Positions 9,751-15,881 of a DNA stretch of 64,000 bases are shown piece by piece. The notes below the pieces were generated by a model. The model searched no databases and had not been told where the DNA came from. It saw nothing but the letters and a program-made list of their open reading frames with translations. The number at the start of each line of letters is the position of its first letter. Within the stretch, counting starts at the first letter, position 1. This DNA is from Roseomonas sp. KE2513 (GTDB lineage: Bacteria > Pseudomonadota > Alphaproteobacteria > Acetobacterales > Acetobacteraceae), in assembly GCF_016107305.1 (NCBI RefSeq), contig NZ_RCVR01000008.1, positions 161,737-225,736 of the forward strand, read 5' to 3'. Made by a program: the position numbers and the translations under genes.

Positions 9751-10386
9751 CTACTGGCTGGCCCAGACGATGCGGTGCATCCAGGTCAGCTCCTCAAGGT
9801 CGAAGCTGTAGTTGGGGTGGGCGGGGTTGAGGCTGGAGAGCTCGACCCGCTTGGCGGACTGGCGCAGCAGTTCCTTGGCCATGACCTCGCCGCCGCCGGT
9901 GCGGACCACGACGCGGTCGCCGCGGCGGACGGGGGCACTGGGGGAGACAATGATGACATCGCCGTCCCGGAAGACGGGTTCCATCGAGTCGCCGCTGATT
10001 TCCAGGGCGTAGGCGTTAGGGTCGCCGACTTCGGGGAGGCTGATCTCGTCCCAGCCACCGCCGACGGGGTAGCCGCCATCGTCGAAGTAGCCGCTGCTGC
10101 CGGCCTGGGCGAGGCCGATGAGGGGAATGCGGCGGCTGGGACGGGTCGATGTCCGGAGATTGCCGGTGATGAGGCTGGCGAACTCGTCCATGCCGGTGCT
10201 GGTGGCGGCAAGGACCTTGGCGACGCTCTCGGTCGAAGGCCAGCGGGCGCGGCCGTCCGGGCCGGTGCGCTTTGACGGGTTGAAGGCGGTTGGATCGAGT
10301 CCCGACTTGCGGGCGAGACCGGAGGCGGAGAGGCCGTTCTCCGCCGCCAGCGCATCAATCGCGCGCCAAATGTCGTTGTGTTGCAT
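9751..10386 (-). CDS. XRE-family repressor with S24 (LexA/CI-type) self-cleaving peptidase domain
   Basis: 211 residues from the ATG at 10386; an in-frame ATG at 10398 is an alternative and neither has a clear ribosome site. The N-terminal 70 residues form a helix-turn-helix (GLSASGLARKSGLDPTAF). The C-terminal half is an S24 peptidase: probable Ala95-Gly96 cleavage bond in GLAQAGSSG, catalytic Ser134 in SGDSMEPVF and Lys171 in VMAKEL. Repressors of this build are inactivated by RecA filaments after DNA damage. It faces away from the virion genes across a 112-125 bp control region, the usual place for a prophage switch repressor. Confidence 0.85.
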   Translation of the reverse strand: MQHNDIWRAIDALAAENGLSASGLARKSGLDPTAFNPSKRTGPDGRARWPSTESVAKVLAATSTGMDEFASLITGNLRTSTRPSRRIPLIGLAQAGSSGYFDDGGYPVGGGWDEISLPEVGDPNAYALEISGDSMEPVFRDGDVIIVSPSAPVRRGDRVVVRTGGGEVMAKELLRQSAKRVELSSLNPAHPNYSFDLEELTWMHRIVWASQ

Positions 10387-10445
10387 GCTCCGTATCATAT
10401 AGGCGCGGAATCAGGGATCAACAGGAATGACGTCATAGAAACGAC

Positions 10446-10475
10446 TTGACGATCACGTCTTCGAGGGTCGATGTT
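10446..10475 (+). promoter_or_regulatory. Candidate early promoter of the virion cassette
   Basis: TTGACG at 10446-10451 fits a -35 box. A weak GATGTT at 10470-10475, 18 bases on, could be the -10 box and overlaps the left half of the LexA site. The position fits a promoter for the gene starting at 10511. The -10 match is poor. Confidence 0.35.
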
Positions 10476-10487
10476 CATGTTGTGTTC
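10473..10487 (+). promoter_or_regulatory. LexA (SOS) box, alphaproteobacterial type GTTC-N7-GTTC
   Basis: GTTC at 10473-10476 and GTTC at 10484-10487 are separated by exactly seven bases. This is the direct-repeat operator recognised by LexA in alphaproteobacteria. It ends 23 bases before the first gene of the cassette. LexA, or the cassette's own S24 repressor, could block transcription here until DNA damage. Confidence 0.65.
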
Positions 10488-10510
10488 ACAACCGACAGGA
10501 TCAGCCCCCG

Positions 10511-10945
10511 ATGACCCGTCCTACCTCCGGTTCTCTCCGCGCAACGACAACAACCCTTTCGAGCCTGGACAAGGTGCAGCCCTTCCAGAATGCCGATGAG
10601 GCTTGGTTCTGGACCATGGCCGCTCTCGTCGCCCGGCGCGACGGGGCGCGGATCGTCTCCGGGCGCGGTTTGGTGAGCCGCCCCTGCGAGCCCGACGATG
10701 TCGTGAAGTGTCTCGACCGGCTTTACCGGCAGCGGCGCATCGAGATCGCCCATGCCCGCATCATGCGGATCTGGGGCGAGCGGGGCACGGCGCCTGACCC
10801 GACCTCCCCGCGCGAGCGGGGCGACTACCGCCTCTGGCGCGAGGCGATGGAGCGGCTGGAGTGGCCGCTGCGCATGAAGGGGATTGTCGCAGGGCCGGTG
10901 GGTGCCCCGGAACCGGGTGAGGTGGTGCCCTTCCGCGCGGGGTAA
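10511..10945 (+). CDS. Conserved phage-associated hypothetical protein
   Basis: 144 residues, first gene of the rightward cassette, with its start 23 bases past the SOS box. The middle is basic and helical (RRIEIAHARIMRIWGERG), followed by RGDYRLWREAMERLEWPLR. I do not recognise a named domain. Its position as the first gene, ahead of three intrinsic terminators in the late region, would suit a regulator or antiterminator, but nothing in the sequence proves this. The next gene starts 6 bases after its stop. Confidence 0.6.
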   Translation: MTRPTSGSLRATTTTLSSLDKVQPFQNADEAWFWTMAALVARRDGARIVSGRGLVSRPCEPDDVVKCLDRLYRQRRIEIAHARIMRIWGERGTAPDPTSPRERGDYRLWREAMERLEWPLRMKGIVAGPVGAPEPGEVVPFRAG

Positions 10946-10950
10946 GGCCC

Positions 10951-11472
10951 ATGAATTCCGCACCTTTAGTGCCGATGATCGATCTGCTCGCCGCCGTTCC
11001 GGGAAACCGGGGCGGCGGTGCCGCTTCCGGAAGCGCGGCGCATCGTCGCGCCGCGGATTCGCGCTCGCAGCTGCTCTGGCTGGCCTTCGGCGGCGGCGCG
11101 GACCAGGGCTGGATGCGGATGCTGCGGCCGGGGTTCCGGCACTGCTTTGCGGGGCTGCGGGACGAGGCCGGGTGGACAGTGCTCGACCCGCTCTCGGGGC
11201 GGTTGCTGGTGACGCGGCTGGCGGTGGATTCGGGCTTCGACCTGCCAGGGTTCTGGCGTCGGGCGGGGTGCCGGGTGCTCGGGCCCTTCGTGCCAGGGGC
11301 GCCCGCGCGCGCGTTGCCGGCGGTTGTGCCGCTCTCCTGCGTTTCGCTTTGCCGGGCGCTGCTGGGGCCGGCGGCGCCTTTCGCGGTGACACCGTACGGG
11401 TTGTTCCGTCGCTTAGAGAAAAATTTCCGAATAAAGGAAAATGTTCTTTACAATTGCGACGGGCGAGGCTAA
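10951..11472 (+). CDS. Conserved phage-associated hypothetical protein with Cys/His-rich core
   Basis: 173 residues. Conserved-looking features are FRHCFAGLRDEAGWTVLDP, a central FWRRAGCRVLGPF, and a C-terminal CVSLCRALLGPAAPF followed by TPYGLFRRL. A layout of His-Cys, Asp-Pro, a late Cys and TP-x-x-L-hydrophobic recurs in small proteins encoded just before phage portal genes, but I cannot give it a function. The last 19 residues are encoded by unusually A/T-rich DNA (about 11412-11460), unlike anything around it. Confidence 0.55.
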   Translation: MNSAPLVPMIDLLAAVPGNRGGGAASGSAAHRRAADSRSQLLWLAFGGGADQGWMRMLRPGFRHCFAGLRDEAGWTVLDPLSGRLLVTRLAVDSGFDLPGFWRRAGCRVLGPFVPGAPARALPAVVPLSCVSLCRALLGPAAPFAVTPYGLFRRLEKNFRIKENVLYNCDGRG

Positions 11473-11536
11473 GAGCGTCCTTGTCAACGGGACAGTTGCG
11501 CCCGGCGACGAACCCTCCCGATCCCCTCCGAACTTA

Positions 11537-11580
11537 CAGGCCCGACCCGGAACCTTCCGGCGTCGGGCCTGCGCCTTTTT
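11537..11580 (+). terminator. Rho-independent terminator before the portal gene
   Basis: A 10-bp outer stem (CAGGCCCGAC / GTCGGGCCTG) encloses a second 6-bp stem (CCGGAA / TTCCGG), and TTTTT follows at 11576-11580. It sits between the early hypotheticals and the virion genes, so read-through would need antitermination or a promoter downstream. Confidence 0.8.
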
Positions 11581-11634
11581 GGGCCTCGGCGATCGCGGCG
11601 GGCGCCGTTTTCACAAGCAGGAGCAGGCAGGCGC

Positions 11635-11688
11635 ATGGGCAGCAGCATTTCCGCGGCGCCGCGCCCCGACGGAGGGGCCGCGGCATGA
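11635..11688 (+). CDS. Mini-ORF translationally coupled to the portal gene
   Basis: Seventeen codons beginning MGSSISAAP and ending GGAAA, with AGGAG about 10 bases upstream. Its TGA overlaps the portal ATG (ATGA at 11685-11688). It could be a leader that sets portal translation or a tiny virion peptide. There is no homology evidence, so it may be chance. Confidence 0.35.
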   Translation: MGSSISAAPRPDGGAAA

Positions 11689-13097
11689 CGCCCGACGAGA
11701 TCATCGCCCGCGCCGAGCGCGCGCTGGAGCGCCGCCGCCCCTGGGAGGGCATCTGGCGGGACTGCTACGACCATGTGGTGGCGCGGAACCCGGGTTCTGG
11801 CGGGCCGGCGCTCTATGACGGCACGGCGGCCGATGCGGCGGAGGGGTTGGCAGCTTCCCTGCTCGCGGAACTGACGCCGCCCTGGTCGCGCTGGTTCGGG
11901 CTGGCACCGGTGGAGGGCTGCGCCGATCCGGAGTTGGCGGGAGTGCTGGAAGCCGCGGCGGAGACGCTGCAGGGGCATCTGGACCGCTCCAACTTCGCGC
12001 TGGAGATGCCGCAGGCCTTTCTCGATCTCGTGGTCGCGGGGACCGGGGTGGTGATGGTTGAGGAGGCGCCGCCGGGCGAGCCCTCCGCGCTGCGCTTTAC
12101 GGCGGTGCCGCTGCAGGAGGCGGTGCTGGAGGAGGGCGCTTCCGGCCGGCTGGACGGCGTGTTCCGGCTGGTGCGGATGAGCGGGGCAGCCCTGGCGGCG
12201 CGGTATCCCGCGGCGGTGCTGCCGGCGAATCTCGTCGCGGCCGATGGGGCCGAGGCCGAGTGTCGGGTGATTGAGGCGGTGTGGCCCAGTTTTGGCGGGT
12301 CGAGCTTCGCGGCGGTGCTCGAGCGAGATGGACGGGGCACGCTACTCGCCGAGGGGCGCTTCGAGGAGAGCCCGCTCTTGGCCTTCCGCTGGATGAAGGC
12401 GCCGGGCGAGACCTACGGGCGCGGGCCGGTGATGAAGGCGCTGCCGGATATCCGCACGGCGAACAAGGTGGTGGAGCTGGTGCTGAAGAATGCCTCCATC
12501 GCGGCGACGGGGATCTGGCAGGCCGATGACGACGGCGTGCTGAACCCAGCGACGGTGCGGCTGGAGCCGGGCTCCATCATTCCGAAGGCGGTCGGTTCCG
12601 CGGGGCTGACGCCGCTGGCGGCGCCGGGGTCCTTCGACGTGTCGCAACTGGTGCTGTCGGACATGCGAGCACGGATTCGCTCCGCGCTTCTCGCAGACCG
12701 GCTGGCGATGCCGGCAAGCCCTGGCATGACGGCAACTGAGGTGCTGGAGCGGAGCGCCGGGACGGCGCGGCTGCTCGGGGCGACCTATGGGCGGCTGCAG
12801 GCGGAGCTGCTGACGCCAATGATTGGACGATGCCTCTCGATCCTGCGGCGGCGGGGGGAGGTGCCGATGATCACCCTCGACGGGCAGGAGGCGCGGATCG
12901 CCTACCGCTCGCCGCTGGCCCGCGTGCAGGGGCGGGCAGATGCCTCGAACACGCTGCTGTTCCTGCAGGCGGTGGCGGCGATGGGGCCGTCGGCCTCGGC
13001 CGTCGTCGATCTGCCGGCGGCGGCCCGGTACCTCGCCAGGACCCTTTCGGCGCCGAGCGCCATCCTGGCCCCTATTGAGGAGAAAGCGAGCGAATGA
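11685..13097 (+). CDS. Phage portal (head-to-tail connector) protein, podovirus type
   Basis: 470 residues from the ATG at 11685, with GGAGG 9 bases upstream. The portal dodecamer forms the DNA entry pore at one capsid vertex. The start (TPDEIIARAERALERRRPWEG with WRDCYDHVVARN) and the segment SLLAELTPPWSRWFGL are typical of the T7-type connector family. The central YGRGPVMKALPDIRTANK and the late AIIGRCLS-like helices fit as well. The gene overlaps the scaffold gene by ATGA at 13094-13097. It is complete, and slightly shorter than T7 gp8 (536). Confidence 0.87.
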   Translation: MTPDEIIARAERALERRRPWEGIWRDCYDHVVARNPGSGGPALYDGTAADAAEGLAASLLAELTPPWSRWFGLAPVEGCADPELAGVLEAAAETLQGHLDRSNFALEMPQAFLDLVVAGTGVVMVEEAPPGEPSALRFTAVPLQEAVLEEGASGRLDGVFRLVRMSGAALAARYPAAVLPANLVAADGAEAECRVIEAVWPSFGGSSFAAVLERDGRGTLLAEGRFEESPLLAFRWMKAPGETYGRGPVMKALPDIRTANKVVELVLKNASIAATGIWQADDDGVLNPATVRLEPGSIIPKAVGSAGLTPLAAPGSFDVSQLVLSDMRARIRSALLADRLAMPASPGMTATEVLERSAGTARLLGATYGRLQAELLTPMIGRCLSILRRRGEVPMITLDGQEARIAYRSPLARVQGRADASNTLLFLQAVAAMGPSASAVVDLPAAARYLARTLSAPSAILAPIEEKASE

Positions 13098-13849
13098 CCG
13101 AGAACCTGCTCGAAGTCGAGGCGGAGCCCGGCGAGGAGGGACCCGATGCTCCTGCGGATGCCGTGTCGGCGCGTCCGGATGACGTGCCGGAGAAGTTCTG
13201 GGACGCCGAGCGCGGCGTGCTGCGGGTGGACGCGCTGCTGAAGTCCTACCGGGAACTGGAGCGGAAGCTTTCAGCTCGCTTCGCGCCGCCGGGCGACGAT
13301 GCGCCGGAGGACGAGCGGCAGCGCTTCCGCCGGGCGATCGGTGTGCCGGACACGGCCGACGAATATGTTGTGCAGCCGAAGCACGAGCTGGTCGGGCCGG
13401 ACGCCGAGGTGAATGCGGCGCTGCACCGGGCGGGCTTCACGCCGGGCCAGGTTCAGCTGGTCTATGACCTAGCGGCGGACCGGCTGCTGCCGATCGTGGC
13501 CGAGGCGGCTTCGCAGTTCGAGGCCGAGCGGCAGCGCGACCGGCTACGGGCGGAGTTCGGCGGCGAGGAGCGGTATCGCCGGACGGCGAAGCAGATCTCG
13601 GCCTGGGGCAGGGCGAACCTGCCGGAGGAGGTGGTTACTGCCCTCTCCACCACGGCGGACGGCGTGATCGCGCTGCACCGGATGATGGAGAAGGGCGAGC
13701 CTGTCCTGACCCGTCAGGCCGAGGTGCCAGACGCTGTGGACGAGGCCGCGCTTCGCCGGATGATGCGGGATCCCCGCTACTGGCGTTCGCGGGAGCCGGA
13801 TTTTGTGAAGCGGGTGACGGAAGGATTCCGCCGCCTCACGGGAGGGTGA
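13094..13849 (+). CDS. Phage capsid assembly scaffold protein
   Basis: 251 residues, rich in Asp, Glu and Arg with long predicted helices, as scaffolds usually are. The opening TENLLEVEAEPGEEGPDAPA is acidic and disordered. DVPEKFWD then LLKSYRELERKLSARF resembles the N-terminal scaffold motif common to T7-like and other phages (xVPExFxD then LxxSYxxLExxL). It overlaps the portal gene by ATGA. It lies directly before the capsid gene, though separated from it by an unusually long non-coding stretch. Confidence 0.82.
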   Translation: MTENLLEVEAEPGEEGPDAPADAVSARPDDVPEKFWDAERGVLRVDALLKSYRELERKLSARFAPPGDDAPEDERQRFRRAIGVPDTADEYVVQPKHELVGPDAEVNAALHRAGFTPGQVQLVYDLAADRLLPIVAEAASQFEAERQRDRLRAEFGGEERYRRTAKQISAWGRANLPEEVVTALSTTADGVIALHRMMEKGEPVLTRQAEVPDAVDEAALRRMMRDPRYWRSREPDFVKRVTEGFRRLTGG

Positions 13850-14268
13850 TGCGAACGCTCAATCCCAGCGTAAGGTTTCCGGTCTAAGTTGCTGAAACCA
13901 GAGTCGAGCTGCTGGGTTATTCCGGCATCTCCGCGACGGTGGTCACCGATCCCCCCCCAAAGGGTGACCCCGTTGTCGCCGACCCGCATCCCCCCTCGTG
14001 CGGGTTGGCTGCGGGGGCGGGTGGCACCCTACTACCCCCTGGTGCCGCCTGCCCCCGTTCTCTGTGGTTCCGAAAGGGCCCCATCCGCCAGGCGGATGGG
14101 GCCCTTTCGCGTTTCCAGCCCCTTTCCGGTGCGAACAACCCGCCCTGGCCCAGAAGGCCGCGGCGGGCGCGCGCCGTTCCGCAGGCCGCCCGGCCCCTGC
14201 CCTTCGAGGTGGGTCAACCAGGCGGCCGCATCTCACCGTGCTGCAACCCCTTCCAAAGGACGACACAC
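13850..14268 (+). other. 419-base non-coding leader of the capsid gene with four tandem inverted repeats
   Basis: There is no credible coding sequence. Inverted repeats lie at 13941-13969 (GGTCACC/GGTGACC), 13982-14005 (ACCCGCA/TGCGGGT), 14023-14046 (GGCACC/GGTGCC) and 14071-14109 (19-bp arms). This is the longest gap in an otherwise tightly packed late operon. It could be a structured 5' leader, a processing and terminator region, or a DNA-recognition site. Confidence 0.6.
14071..14109 (+). terminator. 39-base perfect palindrome (19-bp arms, one central base) upstream of the capsid gene
   Basis: CGAAAGGGCCCCATCCGCC, a central A, and the exact reverse complement. As RNA it forms a very stable hairpin ending in CCCTTTCG. 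It may be an intrinsic terminator or RNA-processing site that sets the ratio of scaffold to capsid transcript. As a DNA palindrome it could also be a protein-binding site. Confidence 0.6.
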
Positions 14269-15102
14269 GTGTCCGCCACGATCGATCAGGCTTTCGTCAA
14301 GCAGTTCCAGGCCGAGGTGCATGAGGCCTTCCAGCGCCAGGGCAGCAAGCTGCGCCCGACGGTGCGTTCCAAGACAGGCATCCACGGTGCTTCCACCGTC
14401 TTCCCGCGCGTCGGCAAGGGTGTTGCGGCGGCCAAGGCGCGCAACGGCGTCGTCCCCGTGATGAACCTCGACTACTCCGCGGTGGAGTGCTTCCTGCAGG
14501 ACTATTATGCGGGCGAGTGGGTGGACCGGCTCGACGATATCAAGACCAACGTCGACGAGCGCGCCATCGTCGCGAATGCCGGCGCCTATGCGCTCGGCCG
14601 CAAGACCGACGAGCTGATCATCGGCGCGCTCGACACCGCGACCCAGGAGGCAGTGGGCACCGCGGCTGGCACCACCGACACCGATGGGCTGACCAAGGCG
14701 AAGGTGCTGATGGCCTTCGAGATGCTCGGTGCCGCCGACGTGCCGGATGACGGCAATCGCTACGCCGTCGTCGGCTGGAAGCAGTGGAGCCAGCTGCTGC
14801 AGATCCCGGAGTTCGCCAATTCGCAGTTCATCGGCGAGGGCGACCTGCCGTGGAAGGGCATGCAGGCGAAGCGTTGGCTGGGCGCGCTGTGGATGCCGCA
14901 TTCGGGCCTGACCAAGAGCGGCAACCTGCGCTTCTGCTACTTCTACCATCGCACCGCGATCGGCCATGCCGTGGCGCAGGACGTGATGACGGACGTGACC
15001 TGGCACGGTGACCGTGCCGCCCACTTCGTCAACAACATGATGAGCCAGGGCGCCGTGCTGATCGACAACGCCGGCGTCGTGCGGATGCGCGCGGCCGAAT
15101 AA
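14269..15102 (+). CDS. Major capsid protein
   Basis: 277 residues from a GTG at 14269, with AAAGGA 8 bases upstream; the upstream open frame is the structured leader and not protein. Recognisable features are SATIDQAFVKQFQAEV at the N-terminus, DYYAGEWVDRLDDIKTNVDERA, and the C-terminal HRTAIGHAVAQDV with an INNAGVV-like ending. These fit HK97-fold capsid proteins found with T7-type connectors. It lies between the scaffold and tail-tube genes, as expected. A strong hairpin terminator follows 12 bases after the stop, as follows gene 10 in T7. Confidence 0.85.
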   Translation: MSATIDQAFVKQFQAEVHEAFQRQGSKLRPTVRSKTGIHGASTVFPRVGKGVAAAKARNGVVPVMNLDYSAVECFLQDYYAGEWVDRLDDIKTNVDERAIVANAGAYALGRKTDELIIGALDTATQEAVGTAAGTTDTDGLTKAKVLMAFEMLGAADVPDDGNRYAVVGWKQWSQLLQIPEFANSQFIGEGDLPWKGMQAKRWLGALWMPHSGLTKSGNLRFCYFYHRTAIGHAVAQDVMTDVTWHGDRAAHFVNNMMSQGAVLIDNAGVVRMRAAE

Positions 15103-15114
15103 GCCGGCCAGTCG

Positions 15115-15150
15115 GGGCCGCGCGCGACGAGGGATCGTCGCGCGCGGCCC
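15115..15150 (+). terminator. Terminator after the capsid gene
   Basis: A perfect 16-bp stem (GGGCCGCGCGCGACGA and its complement) with a GGGA loop is followed by TTCCTCCTT. Its place after the capsid gene matches the T-phi terminator of T7 and would make capsid mRNA more abundant than the downstream tail mRNA. Confidence 0.75.
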
Positions 15151-15309
15151 TTCCTCCTTCCCCCAGATGCTGCGCGGGGCCGGCTGCCATGGCCGCGCCG
15201 CCTGTTCAGCGCCTGATCGGCCGCGACGTTCGCGACCGCGCCGGCGTCGGCCCTGCGCAATCCTTCGGCTGTTTTCTCCAAGATCCTTCATCAAGGGAGC
15301 AACGACACG

Positions 15310-15876
15310 ATGGCGCTTTCCGCCCTCGCCCTCTGCTCGCGCGCGCTGCTCAAAGTCGGTGCGCAGCCGATCGCCTCTCTCGAGGAGGGGACGGCCGAGG
15401 CGGAAGTGGCTGCCAACCTCTATCCCGGCGCGCGCGACGCGCTGCTGTCCTGCCATCCCTGGAGCTTTGCATCGGGGCAGATGTGTCTCAACCGGCTGGA
15501 CGCGGTGCCGGTGGCGGATTTCGCGTATTCCTTTCAACTGCCTACGAACCTGCTGCGGGTGATTTCGGCCGGGAGCGGCCAGGGGCGCGGCATCCACTAC
15601 CGCATTCAGGAGGGGCGGCTGCACGCGGATGCTGAGGCGGTGACGCTGACCTACGTCTTTCGCGTGGCAGAGATGGAGTTCCCGCCCTTCTTTGCGGGGG
15701 TGCTCGTTTCACGCCTGGCGGCGGAGTTCTGCCTGCCGCTGACGGAGAACAGTTCTCGCGCCGAGATGCTGATGCGGATCGCGGAGGCGGAGCTGCGCCA
15801 GGCGCGGCTACTCGATAGCCAGCAGCAGACAGTGCGCGGGATCGAGGACTTTCCGCTTCTGAGCGTCCGGGGCTGA
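15310..15876 (+). CDS. Tail tubular protein A-like (head completion) protein
   Basis: 188 residues with AAGGGAG upstream. In T7 this ring protein (gp11) joins the portal to the nozzle. Visible features are SALALCSRALLKVGAQPIASLE, then ARDALLSCHPWSFA and the strand-rich TYVFRVAEMEFPPFFAGVLVSRLAAEFC. The same order of Lxx-x-CHPWxFA, strands and a LAxxL helix occurs in gp11-like adaptors. The nozzle gene follows after 5 bases. Confidence 0.8.
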   Translation: MALSALALCSRALLKVGAQPIASLEEGTAEAEVAANLYPGARDALLSCHPWSFASGQMCLNRLDAVPVADFAYSFQLPTNLLRVISAGSGQGRGIHYRIQEGRLHADAEAVTLTYVFRVAEMEFPPFFAGVLVSRLAAEFCLPLTENSSRAEMLMRIAEAELRQARLLDSQQQTVRGIEDFPLLSVRG

Positions 15877-15881
15877 ACGCC

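Noticed and set aside
9712..9759. 10-bp direct repeat CTACTGGCTG at the cassette's left edge as a possible att site
   Set aside because: Both copies lie on the same side (ends of two adjacent genes), and no copy was noticed at the right end near 23.5 kb.
10427..10434. TGACGTCA palindrome as the repressor operator
   Set aside because: Only 8 bp with a single copy; no second site nearby to support cooperative CI-type binding, so it is not listed as a feature.
13889..14461. Open frames across the capsid leader, including in-frame extension of the capsid gene upstream of 14269
   Set aside because: They are Pro/Arg/Ser-rich, cross the hairpins and lack ribosome sites; the GTG at 14269 has AAAGGA and matches capsid protein starts.
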